From the NCBI GenBank assembly GCA_027483425.1, contig JAIXUR010000185.1, positions 1-9,986 on the forward strand: 9,986 bases of DNA, read 5' to 3'. Shown one piece after another: positions 1 to 7,299 of this stretch. Within the stretch, counting starts at the first letter, position 1; each line of letters starts with the position of its first letter. The notes under the pieces were generated by a model, which saw only the letters and a list, made by a program, of their open reading frames with translations, was not told the DNA's origin and did no database searches. A program made the translations under genes and the position numbers. The DNA comes from Cyanobacteriota bacterium (GTDB taxonomy: Bacteria > Cyanobacteriota > Cyanobacteriia > Phormidesmidales > Phormidesmidaceae).

Positions 1-16
1 CTCTCCCTAGGGAGAG
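1..16. other. Perfect 16-bp palindrome downstream of mntB
   Basis: CTCTCCCT followed directly by AGGGAGAG is a perfect palindrome with 8-bp arms. It starts at the window edge, so it could extend further left. It lies about 40 bp past the mntB stop on the minus strand. It could be part of a transcription terminator or an intergenic repeat, but no T tract can be judged because the sequence ends here. Confidence 0.35.
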
Positions 17-58
17 AGTTGACCTTGCATCAAGTCACGGGCACTAGGTGCGCCAGGG

Positions 59-937
59 TCAAGCACCGGCCCGCCAGGGCCAGCGCCAGAGCCCCGCTCG
101 GGTCAATACCCCGTGGCGAGGGCTGAACAAAAACGCCAGGGCAAATAGCCCCGATACCACCAACACAATGGCGGGGCCAGAGGGCAGATTGAGGTAGTAG
201 CTTAAATATAGGCCGCTAATGCTCGAGCCCACCCCAATGACGGCCCCCAGCACCATGACCTGGTGCAGTCGGGGCACCAGCAGGTAGGCGGTGGCCCCCG
301 GTGCAATCAGCAGCGATAGTACCAGTATGACGCCCACTACCTTCATGCTGGCCACTACGGTGAGGGAGATCAGCACCATCAGCCCGGCGTTGAGCCAGCC
401 TACGGGGAGGCCGCTGGCCTGGGCCCCGAGGGGGTCAAAGCTATAGAACAGCAGTTCTTTGTACAGCAGCGCCACCGCCACCAGAACCAGGGCCGTAATA
501 ATGGCCGTATCGCGCATATCGCCCACGGTGACTCCGAGAATATTGCCGAAGAGAAAGTGGTTGAGGTCGATTTTGTTGTCTTTTTGAATGGTGGTGATGA
601 GTGTAATGCCGAGGGCAAAAAAGGCTGAGAACACAATGCCCATGGCTGCATCCTCTTTGATGGGCGATCGCGTATGGATCCACCCAATCATCACAGTGCT
701 GATGATGCCAGCGATAAACGCGCCGATGAAGATGTTGCCGCCGAGCAAAAAGGCGATCGCCAGTCCCGGCAGCACCGAGTGGCTAATGGCATCTCCCAGC
801 AGGGCCAGGCGCTGCACCATCAGGTAGCTGCCCACCACCGAGCAAATAATGCCCACCATGATCGCGACCACCAGCGATCGCTGCATGAAGGCAAACTGCA
901 GCGGCTCAAAAAACCAGCGCACCCAATCAGGCGACAT
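59..937 (-). CDS. mntB: Manganese (cluster 9) ABC transporter permease MntB
   Basis: Integral membrane subunit of a cluster-9 metal ABC importer (ZnuB/MntB/FimA-associated family); it forms the channel through which metal delivered by the binding protein enters the cytoplasm. The protein is almost entirely hydrophobic with about eight or nine predicted spans. It carries the family-typical segment GDAISHSVLPGLA early in the chain and a later LIAPGATAYLL segment. The ATG at 937 gives 292 residues and an 11-bp overlap with the end of the ATPase gene. A GTG at 961 in the same frame would add eight residues and a 35-bp overlap; the ATG is preferred because the chain then opens directly on the usual amphipathic lead-in (SPDWVRWFFEPLQFAFMQ). 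The overlap implies translational coupling to mntA. Manganese rather than zinc is inferred from the divergent binding protein. Confidence 0.93.
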   Translation of the reverse strand: MSPDWVRWFFEPLQFAFMQRSLVVAIMVGIICSVVGSYLMVQRLALLGDAISHSVLPGLAIAFLLGGNIFIGAFIAGIISTVMIGWIHTRSPIKEDAAMGIVFSAFFALGITLITTIQKDNKIDLNHFLFGNILGVTVGDMRDTAIITALVLVAVALLYKELLFYSFDPLGAQASGLPVGWLNAGLMVLISLTVVASMKVVGVILVLSLLIAPGATAYLLVPRLHQVMVLGAVIGVGSSISGLYLSYYLNLPSGPAIVLVVSGLFALAFLFSPRHGVLTRAGLWRWPWRAGA

Positions 938-1667
938 GGCCAAAGACGCCCACGTGGCCACCGTAGGCGCGGATCATGTTGTCACGGGTGAGCACCCAGT
1001 CTCGGGGCCCAGCGGCAATCAGCTCTTTGTTGAGCAAAATGATCTGGTCAAAGTGGGTAATCGACTCGCCCAGGTCGTGGTTCACCACCATCACGATGTG
1101 GCCTGCCGCCGCCAGCTCTTGGAAAATTTTGAAAATGACCGTCTCGGTTTTTTGGTCGACTCCCACGAAGGGTTCGTCAAAGCAAAAGATGTCGGCCTCC
1201 TGGGCCAGGGCTCGGGCTAAAAATACCCGCTGCTGCTGCCCGCCGGAGAGGGCACCAATGGGGCGATCGCGAAACGCCAGCATATCCACCCGCTCTAACG
1301 CGTCCTTCGCCAGCTGACGGCTGACGGTGGAAAATCGATTCAACCAGCCGGTCTTTTTTACCCGACCCATCATCACGACATCCCACACCGTCGCCGGGAA
1401 GGTCCAGTCGATCTGCGATCGCTGGGGCACGTAGGCCACCCGATCCAACTGGTGGGCGAGGGCCTGATCGCCATAGGTGACTTGCCCCGTGACCACCGGC
1501 ATCAGCCCCAGCATGGCCTTAATCAGCGTGCTCTTGCCTGCCCCGTTGGGGCCAAAAATGCCCACCAGCTTGCCGGGTCGAAGGGTGAGGTTAATGTTCC
1601 GCAGGGCCTGAACGTCGCGGTAGTTGACGCTGAGGTGGTCAATGGTGATGTAGGGAGGAGTGGCCAT
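927..1667 (-). CDS. mntA: Manganese (cluster 9) ABC transporter ATP-binding protein MntA
   Basis: Cytoplasmic ATPase that powers the metal importer with MntB and MntC. All nucleotide-binding-domain motifs are visible in 246 residues, a normal length: Walker A GPNGAGKST at residues 39-47, Q-loop glutamine near 83 (YVPQRS), signature LSGGQQQR at 130-137, Walker B with D154-E155 (FCFDEPF), and the H-loop histidine H187 in NHDL. The ATG at 1667 is followed directly by the domain's first strand, so little N-terminal extension is possible. No clear Shine-Dalgarno sequence precedes it. The gene is the first of a two-gene minus-strand operon with mntB and is divergent from mntC across a 116-bp gap. 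Specificity cannot be read from this subunit alone; Mn is inferred from MntC. Confidence 0.95.
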   Translation of the reverse strand: MATPPYITIDHLSVNYRDVQALRNINLTLRPGKLVGIFGPNGAGKSTLIKAMLGLMPVVTGQVTYGDQALAHQLDRVAYVPQRSQIDWTFPATVWDVVMMGRVKKTGWLNRFSTVSRQLAKDALERVDMLAFRDRPIGALSGGQQQRVFLARALAQEADIFCFDEPFVGVDQKTETVIFKIFQELAAAGHIVMVVNHDLGESITHFDQIILLNKELIAAGPRDWVLTRDNMIRAYGGHVGVFGHVA

Positions 1668-1721
1668 ACTAGGGTCTCGCAGTACAGATTGATGGGCCCA
1701 GAGGTCAGGGCGGCGATCGCA

Positions 1722-1779
1722 AAAATGAAACGATTATGAAATGTATTGTATCGTGAAAATGAAAGAACTATGAAATGTA
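1722..1779. promoter_or_regulatory. Divergent mntA/mntC control region with paired ATGAAA direct repeats
   Basis: Two 24-bp copies at 1722-1745 and 1756-1779 agree at 21 of 24 positions, offset by 34 bp. Each copy contains two ATGAAA hexamers 11 bp apart (starts 1725, 1736, 1759 and 1770); a related GTGAAA sits at 1753. Hexamers repeated once per helical turn are how OmpR/PhoB-type response regulators usually bind. In Synechocystis the ManS-ManR two-component system, with an OmpR-type regulator, represses mntCAB when Mn is plentiful, so a ManR-like site is a reasonable inference but unproven. On the minus strand CATAAT (1738-1733) could be an mntA -10 element lying inside repeat 1. Repeat 2 ends 4 bp before the mntC ATG. 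Confidence 0.6.
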
Positions 1780-1783
1780 GCCT

Positions 1784-2761
1784 ATGCAACGGATGATGTT
1801 ACGTCCCCGCTATGGCAGGGCGATCGCCACGCTCTTCTGCCTCGGGCTGGGACTCGTGGGCTGTGATTCTACCGGGGGGGAGCGCGCCGCCTTAGAGCCC
1901 GCTGCGGCCCCCGGCGCCCGCCCCCAGGTGGTGGCTACCAGCACTCTGATTGCCGACTGGACCGCCCAGGTGGGTGGCGACCAGATTGAGTTGACCAGCA
2001 TTTTGCAGCCTGGTGCCGACCCCCACGTCTACGAACCGGTACCCGCCGACAGCATGGCCTTTGAGCAGGCCGATTTAATTCTCTACAACGGCTACAACCT
2101 AGAACCCAACCTCATTCGCCTGCTCAACGCCGCGGGTGTCGAGGCCCAGCGAACCGCCGTGGGCGAAGTGGTGCCACCCCTAACCCTGGAGAAAGAAGGG
2201 CGCACTGTGCCGGATCCCCATGTGTGGGGAGACGTCAGTAACGCGGTGCCCATGGTCGAAGCCATTCGCGATCAGCTGATTGCCCTCTCCCCGAGCCAGG
2301 CGGCCTTGTTCACGGCCAACGCTAACGCCTACATCGCCGAACTGACCCAGCTTAATGGGTGGATTGAAGCCCAAACCGCCACCATTCCCCCGGATCAGCG
2401 CCAGTTGGTGACGACCCATGATGCCTTTCAGTACTATGCCGCCGCCTATGGGCTCACCGTGGCCGGTACGCTGATTGGACTCAGCACTGAAGAACAGCCC
2501 AGCGCCCGCACGGTCCAACAATTGGTGCAGTCCATTCGCACCCTGGGGGTGCCGGCGATCTTTGCTGAAACTACGATCAACCCGCAATTAATCACCACCG
2601 TGGCGGCGGAGGCGGGAGTGGCCCTGGCCCCAGAAAAGCTCTACTCCGACTCCGTTGGTGCGGCGGGCAGCGATGGCGATAGCTATCTCAAAATGATGGC
2701 GGCTAACACCCGAGCCATTGTCGATAACCTGGGCGGCACGGTGGCAGACCCAGAATTTTAA
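1784..2761 (+). CDS. mntC: Manganese ABC transporter substrate-binding lipoprotein MntC
   Basis: Extracytoplasmic metal receptor of the cluster-9 importer. The 325-residue chain opens with a basic stretch and hydrophobic core ending in the lipobox LVGC, giving lipidation at C27. The cluster-A-I fold ligands are visible: H81 (ADPHVYEP), H146 (PDPHVWGD), E262 (FAETT) and D289 (LYSDSVG). This His-His-Glu-Asp set is the manganese pattern; zinc receptors usually have a third histidine and often a His-rich loop, and no such loop is present. The gene is divergent from mntA-mntB and ends 11 bp from the convergent ftsI stop. The ATG at 1784 has no Shine-Dalgarno; ATGs at 1793 and 1796 would also leave an intact signal peptide. 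Regulation is probably through the repeats just upstream. Confidence 0.94.
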   Translation: MQRMMLRPRYGRAIATLFCLGLGLVGCDSTGGERAALEPAAAPGARPQVVATSTLIADWTAQVGGDQIELTSILQPGADPHVYEPVPADSMAFEQADLILYNGYNLEPNLIRLLNAAGVEAQRTAVGEVVPPLTLEKEGRTVPDPHVWGDVSNAVPMVEAIRDQLIALSPSQAALFTANANAYIAELTQLNGWIEAQTATIPPDQRQLVTTHDAFQYYAAAYGLTVAGTLIGLSTEEQPSARTVQQLVQSIRTLGVPAIFAETTINPQLITTVAAEAGVALAPEKLYSDSVGAAGSDGDSYLKMMAANTRAIVDNLGGTVADPEF

Positions 2762-2772
2762 GGGCCAGCATC

Positions 2773-4680
2773 CTAGGGAGATTTGGTCGGCGGCACCCCT
2801 TCCAGCACCACGAGCGCCTCGGTAATTTTTTTCACCAGGGGGGCGGCCACGGTGGAGCCGTAGGCGTTTTCCCCCTGGGGCTCGTCGATCACGGCCAGCA
2901 CGACGTAGCGGGGTGCATTGATCGGCAAAATGGCTACAAAGCTGGTAATGCGCCCCCGGCCATAGCCCCCTGAGGCCGCCTTTTGAGCCGTACCCGTTTT
3001 GCCGCCGATGCGGTAGCCAGGCAGCTTGGCCGGGTTGCCGGTGCCTGTGTCCACCACGGCTTCCATCATGGTGAGCACCTGCTGAACCGTCTGGGGCGAA
3101 AAAATGACTTTGCTCACCGGGCGATTAGGAGTCCACACGGTGCGGCCCTCCCCAGTCACCATGCCGCTGACCACATGGGGTGTCACTAGCTTCCCGCCGT
3201 TGGCTAGGACAGCCTGCAATTGCAGCATTTTGATCGGTGTCATGGAGAAGCCTTGGCCAAAGGCGGTGGTCGCCGGTTCGACCCGGCTGCGCACAAACTG
3301 CTCCCGATCTTTGATTTGCCCAGCGGCTTCGGCGGGTAAATCAATCCCGGTGGGTTTGTCGAGACTCAGGCGCTGGAGCCAGTCAAAATAGTCAGCGGCG
3401 GGCATTTTTTGCATGATGCGTACCATGCCCACGTTGCTGGAATACTTCAGCACGTCGGTGACAGAGATAGGGCCTCGACCGCCCACGGTATCGTAGTCGT
3501 GGTTTCTGATCTTCCACTCGCCAAACTGCATTTGCCCACTGTCATTGACCATCTCGTCGGGGGTAATAATGCCGGCCTCGAGGGCGATCGCAATGTTGAT
3601 GGGCTTAAAGGTGGATCCGGGTTCGTAGAGATCGCTGATCGCCCAGTTTCTGAGATCGCTCAGGTTGGCCTTAAAGTACTGGTTAGGATCGTAGGTGGGT
3701 AAGCTGGCCAGGGCCAACATTTCGCCACTGTGGGCATCCATCACCATGACCGCTCCGCCCTTGGCACTGTGGCGCTTGACCGCCGCTTCCAGCTCCTGCT
3801 GAGCCGTGCGCTGGAGGCGACTGTCAAGGGTCAGGCTGAGGCTGAGGTTTTCCTCCTCCCAGGGGGTCAGCGGGGCGGTGGTGATGTCGGCATCCCCATC
3901 AGCGGATGTGTCTTCGCCAGCGGGATACTCGGGGCCGTAGACAGCGTTTGGATCCACCGATACGTTTGGGGTCGAGGCCTCGACCGGTGGGCCATAGATC
4001 GCCGCCGCCGGGGCCGCTTCGGAGGGGGCGGATAGATCCCTAGAGGGTTGGTCTACGGCTGGGGCCAGGGTGAGCTGGTCTTGGTAGGCAATCTCTAGCC
4101 CCGCCTGGGGCTGTCCATCCAAGTTGACGAACCCCACAATGGGGGCAAATAGGTCTTGCTGGGGGTAAAAGCGCTGCTGCTGAGGATCTAGCTCTAGGCC
4201 ATCTAGGCGCAGGGCCCGGATGTGATCGACGGTTTCCTCAGGCAGGCCATCCACGACACGAATGCCGGTGGGCTGACGGCTCAACTGGCCCACCAGGGTC
4301 GATACGGGGGTCTCTAGCAGGGGACTGAGGGCGGTCGCTACGTCCTGGATCGGGAGCTTAAACAGGCGTGGGTGGGCATAGAGGGTATAGACCACTCGGT
4401 CTACGGCAATGACGTTGCCCTGGCTATCGACAATGGTGTGGCGCACCTGCCGTTCAATGGGGGGTGCCAGCCTCTGCTGTGCAGCCAGGTCGTGGAGGGC
4501 CTCTCCCTGGGCAATTTGAAGCCAAGCCAGTCGCCCTGCGATCGCCATCAGCACTAGCACCAGGAGCGCCCACACCAAGACTATGCGAACCTGGTTGTTA
4601 CCGGGGGCATAGGACACCGGCACCGAAGGCCGACTGCGTCTACGACGGCGACTACGGGCAGAATAGGTAGAACTAGCCAT
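2773..4680 (-). CDS. ftsI: Septal peptidoglycan transpeptidase FtsI/PBP2-type (class B PBP)
   Basis: Class B penicillin-binding protein that cross-links septal peptidoglycan. Layout over 635 residues: an Arg-rich cytoplasmic tail (10-17), one membrane span (about 32-56), a pedestal domain (about 75-205), a low-complexity acidic and proline/alanine-rich stretch (about 206-278), and the transpeptidase domain (about 280-630). The active-site set is complete: SxxK as S356-T-F-K359, SxN as S414-S415-N416, and K561-T562-G563. The 206-278 stretch is longer than expected for this family, where the pedestal normally leads almost directly into the transpeptidase domain; it contains two YGP motifs (IYGPP, VYGPE). 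No PASTA domain follows. It lies 34 bp downstream of the ftsL-like gene, probably in one transcript. A role in elongation (MrdA-type PBP2) is less likely given the FtsL-like partner. Confidence 0.93.
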   Translation of the reverse strand: MASSTYSARSRRRRRSRPSVPVSYAPGNNQVRIVLVWALLVLVLMAIAGRLAWLQIAQGEALHDLAAQQRLAPPIERQVRHTIVDSQGNVIAVDRVVYTLYAHPRLFKLPIQDVATALSPLLETPVSTLVGQLSRQPTGIRVVDGLPEETVDHIRALRLDGLELDPQQQRFYPQQDLFAPIVGFVNLDGQPQAGLEIAYQDQLTLAPAVDQPSRDLSAPSEAAPAAAIYGPPVEASTPNVSVDPNAVYGPEYPAGEDTSADGDADITTAPLTPWEEENLSLSLTLDSRLQRTAQQELEAAVKRHSAKGGAVMVMDAHSGEMLALASLPTYDPNQYFKANLSDLRNWAISDLYEPGSTFKPINIAIALEAGIITPDEMVNDSGQMQFGEWKIRNHDYDTVGGRGPISVTDVLKYSSNVGMVRIMQKMPAADYFDWLQRLSLDKPTGIDLPAEAAGQIKDREQFVRSRVEPATTAFGQGFSMTPIKMLQLQAVLANGGKLVTPHVVSGMVTGEGRTVWTPNRPVSKVIFSPQTVQQVLTMMEAVVDTGTGNPAKLPGYRIGGKTGTAQKAASGGYGRGRITSFVAILPINAPRYVVLAVIDEPQGENAYGSTVAAPLVKKITEALVVLEGVPPTKSP

Positions 4681-4714
4681 GGGCAGTAAAGCAGGTAAAT
4701 AGTACGGCTAGCGT

Positions 4715-5275
4715 TTAGTACCCTAAGGGAACCTCTACCTGAGGCAGAGCAAATCGATTCACGACTTGATTGGGCAGGGCGACGGTGGCAGCTCGCTGGG
4801 CAGGCTTGAGGAAAATAACGCCGCTCGGCTGGGGGGGGTGAAACCCCGTTTCGCCATTTTTGCCTTCTTCGAGCTCAGTCTCAGTTCCCACCTGCTGGGC
4901 AATGTGGTTTTTAAGCATTTCGTTGGCGGTAGTCAGCTGTTGCTCACTGCGCTGTAAGTGATTGAGCTTTTGGTTAGCCTGGTTCAGCTGGCGGCCAATG
5001 TACACCGATGTGCCGTAGCTCACTAAGGTCAGACCGACCATGGCCACCGCTAGGGTCGATGACACCAAGTGGAGCTGAGACAGCACCCTTACTACCGGGC
5101 TAGCCCCGAGGCCGGGCGTGGGCAGCACCACCGGGGGCGAGAGGGCTGGGGTCTGGGGCAGAGACTCGGCGGGTAACGCCGAACCACCCCGACGCAGGGT
5201 TTGGGCACCTACTGTCGCTGTCTGCCGCCGAGGTGGCACGGGACGAGGCCTATAGGATTTCAGCGCAGCAGACAT
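4715..5275 (-). CDS. FtsL-like single-span coiled-coil cell division protein (putative)
   Basis: Bitopic membrane protein placed immediately upstream of ftsI. From the ATG at 5275 it has 186 residues: a basic, proline-rich cytoplasmic tail (SYRPRPVPPRR), a Pro/Ala-rich linker, one membrane span (LVSSTLAVAMVGLTLVSYGT), then a heptad-like region rich in Gln, Asn and Leu (RQLNQANQKLNHLQRSEQQL) that should form a coiled coil, and a polar C-terminal tail. This topology plus the ftsI neighbour matches FtsL, which joins FtsB/DivIC and FtsQ to activate FtsW-FtsI; FtsL proteins diverge strongly in sequence, so the call rests on architecture and context. It is longer than typical FtsL (about 90-120 residues) because of its tails. 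An in-frame ATG at 5317 would add 14 residues; neither start has a clear ribosome site, and the basic tail favours 5275. Confidence 0.7.
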   Translation of the reverse strand: MSAALKSYRPRPVPPRRQTATVGAQTLRRGGSALPAESLPQTPALSPPVVLPTPGLGASPVVRVLSQLHLVSSTLAVAMVGLTLVSYGTSVYIGRQLNQANQKLNHLQRSEQQLTTANEMLKNHIAQQVGTETELEEGKNGETGFHPPQPSGVIFLKPAQRAATVALPNQVVNRFALPQVEVPLGY

Positions 5276-5372
5276 AGATGACCGATCAGTAACGAAACTG
5301 AAGTCAGGATACTGCATTCTGAAAAATTTGAGCCATTAGGCGGCTAAAACTGTCTTGTTCACCCTAGGGCAC

Positions 5373-7256
5373 CTATAGCTTCGTGCCACACTCCGAACAG
5401 AAGTTGCTGGTGGATGGATTGTGGTGCCCGCAGCTCACGCAGGGCGCTGGGCCATGGCTCGCACCCGTGCCATGCACTTCGGGGAGGCCAATCATTTGGT
5501 GGTTGCCCTTACCAGGGGCCACCATGGGGTAGCAGTTTTCGTCCCGGCGCACAGGCACATCCATCAGCACGGGGCCGTTGTGGGCCAGCATAGTCGCCAC
5601 TGCGGCGCTGAGTTGGGCGGGGTCGCGCAATACCATGCCCTTAATGCCGTAGGCCTGGGCCAGCAGCTCAAAGTCGGGCATCCCCACCTCCATGTTGGAG
5701 GAGGAATAGCGCTCGCCATGGAAGGCCTCCTGCCACTGGCGAACCATGCCCTGCCAGCCATTGTTAATGATCACGGTTTTGACGGGAATGCCATACTGGG
5801 CCAGGGTACCCAACTCTTGTAGGTTCATCTGGAAGCTGGCATCGCCGCTGATGCAAATGACCGTGTCGTTGGGTAGGGCGACCTGGACTCCCATGGCGGC
5901 GGGCAAGCCAAAGCCCATGGTGCCAAGGCCGGCGCTCGAGATCCACCGGCGAGGGCCATTCTTTAAGAACTGTGCAGCCCACATCTGGTGTTGGCCTACA
6001 TCGGTGGTGTAGTAGGCATGGGGTGCCTGGGTGGCTAGCTCGTTAATGACTTGCTGGGGAGAGAGCACGTCGGGGTAGGTGGGCACGACGAGGGGGTAGT
6101 CGCGCCGCCAGCGATCGCTGCGATCGCGCCAAGCCAGGGTTTGGTTGGGCGGTGGCGGCTGGTTTTCTTCGTCGATCCGGCTGAGCAAATTGGTCAGCAC
6201 CTGCTTGACATCGCCCACAATGGGCACCTGGGGAGCACGGTTTTTGCCCACCTCCGCTGGGTCGATGTCGATGTGAATCACTTGGGCCCGGGAGGCAAAC
6301 TCATCGAGCTTGCCGGTGACGCGATCGTCAAAGCGAGCACCCACCGCAATGAGGAGGTCGCACTCGCTGACGGCAAAGTTGGCGTAGGCCGTGCCATGCA
6401 TACCCAGCATGCCCAGGGCCAGGGGATGGTGCTCGTTGAATGCTCCCTTGCCCATCAGGGTCGTGGTCACCGGAATTTGGAAGTATTCCGCCAGCCGCAG
6501 GACCTCGGCGTGGGCTCCAGCGGTAATCACACCGCCCCCCACGTACAGCAGCGGACGCTCGCTCTGGCGCACCAGCCGCAGGGCATGGTTGATCTGGCGA
6601 GGGTTGCCCTTGATCGTGGGCTTGTAGCCCGGCAAATTGACCTGTCCCGGCTCTACGGGTACGTAGTCAAACTCCTTTAACCCAATGTCTTTGGGAATAT
6701 CGATCAGCACCGGGCCGGGCCGCCCGGTCTGGGCAATGTAGAAGGCCTCCGCCACCATGCGAGGAATCTGCTCTGGGGTACGAGCCACGTAGGAATGCTT
6801 CACCAGGGGCAGGGTAATGCCGAAGATATCGGTTTCCTGAAAGGCGTCGCTACCGATCGCATGGCTGGGCACCTGGCCCGTGATGATCACCATGGGCACA
6901 GAGTCCATCTGGGCGGTGGCAATGCCGGTCACCAGGTTCGTGGCCCCTGGCCCAGAGGTGCCAAAGCAAACCCCTACCTTACCCGTCGCCCGAGCGTAGC
7001 CGTCGGCGGCATGGGCGGCTCCCTGCTCGTGGCGCACCAGAAAGTGGCTAATGCCCCCAGCCGCCTCGGCCCGATACATCTCATCGTAGATGGGCAGAAT
7101 TGCTCCGCCGGGGTAGCCAAAAATGTGTTCTACCCCGTGACGTCTCAGGCTGTCGATCAGGGCAAATGCACCAGAGGCGCGGCGCACAAGAACAGTGTTT
7201 GGAGCAGCAACGGGAGTTGTCATAGCAGCAGGTGATTGGGTTGGGCTAGGGCGCAT
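5373..7256 (-). CDS. ilvB: Acetolactate synthase large subunit IlvB with C-terminal zinc ribbon
   Basis: Thiamine-diphosphate enzyme that condenses pyruvate with pyruvate or 2-ketobutyrate, the first common step of valine/leucine and isoleucine synthesis. Numbered from 7256 (627 residues): N-terminal TPP domain with catalytic E77 in RHEQGAAHAADGYAR; central FAD-binding-type domain (about 215-365); C-terminal TPP domain with the metal/diphosphate motif GDAS (471-474) through NN (498-499) and the MVRQWQ segment (504-509) of the substrate channel. After the usual end of the enzyme (about 590) a short linker leads to C606-x2-C609 and C620-x2-C623, a four-cysteine zinc ribbon ending at the C-terminus. 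The regulatory subunit IlvN is not in the window. An ATG at 7223 (residue 12) is an alternative start that the promoter position favours; neither start has a Shine-Dalgarno. Confidence 0.96.
   Translation of the reverse strand: MRPSPTQSPAAMTTPVAAPNTVLVRRASGAFALIDSLRRHGVEHIFGYPGGAILPIYDEMYRAEAAGGISHFLVRHEQGAAHAADGYARATGKVGVCFGTSGPGATNLVTGIATAQMDSVPMVIITGQVPSHAIGSDAFQETDIFGITLPLVKHSYVARTPEQIPRMVAEAFYIAQTGRPGPVLIDIPKDIGLKEFDYVPVEPGQVNLPGYKPTIKGNPRQINHALRLVRQSERPLLYVGGGVITAGAHAEVLRLAEYFQIPVTTTLMGKGAFNEHHPLALGMLGMHGTAYANFAVSECDLLIAVGARFDDRVTGKLDEFASRAQVIHIDIDPAEVGKNRAPQVPIVGDVKQVLTNLLSRIDEENQPPPPNQTLAWRDRSDRWRRDYPLVVPTYPDVLSPQQVINELATQAPHAYYTTDVGQHQMWAAQFLKNGPRRWISSAGLGTMGFGLPAAMGVQVALPNDTVICISGDASFQMNLQELGTLAQYGIPVKTVIINNGWQGMVRQWQEAFHGERYSSSNMEVGMPDFELLAQAYGIKGMVLRDPAQLSAAVATMLAHNGPVLMDVPVRRDENCYPMVAPGKGNHQMIGLPEVHGTGASHGPAPCVSCGHHNPSTSNFCSECGTKL
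5384..5440 (-). other. Zinc-ribbon tail within ilvB
   Basis: Codons for C606 to the last CG pair encode CVSCGHHN...FCSECG, two CxxC knuckles 10 residues apart, the classic treble-clef/ribbon pattern of stand-alone zinc-ribbon tails. It is in frame with the catalytic enzyme without any frameshift. Zinc binding is inferred; its job in this enzyme is not evident from the sequence. Confidence 0.75.
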
Positions 7257-7299
7257 TGTTCAAAAAGAACATTTTAAAGCAGACCATTGCCACCGTCAG
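7257..7299 (-). promoter_or_regulatory. ilvB promoter with overlapping TGTTC-N5-GAACA palindrome
   Basis: Read on the minus strand, CTGACG (7299-7294), a 17-bp spacer and TAAAAT (7276-7271) make a good sigma-70-type promoter, with 4 of 6 and 5 of 6 matches to consensus. Transcription would begin near 7264. A perfect 5-bp inverted repeat, TGTTC-N5-GAACA (7257-7271), abuts the -10 and covers the expected start point, a position typical of a repressor site. The predicted transcript would leave only about 8 nt before the ATG at 7256 but about 40 nt before the ATG at 7223, which favours the latter as ilvB start. Confidence 0.5.

Noticed and set aside
1668..1783. Zur or Fur box in the mnt intergenic region
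   Set aside because: No TGATAAT-type palindrome of the kind known for cyanobacterial Zur is present; the signal is direct repeats, and MntC has Mn-type ligands.
6051..6680. 209-codon plus-strand open frame inside ilvB
   Set aside because: It is antisense to strongly conserved ilvB sequence; its His/Gly-rich product is what the reverse complement of a GC-rich gene gives.
7257..7271. TGTTC-N5-GAACA as a LexA or NtcA site
   Set aside because: LexA-type boxes have GAAC before GTTC and NtcA sites are GTA-N8-TAC; neither pattern fits.
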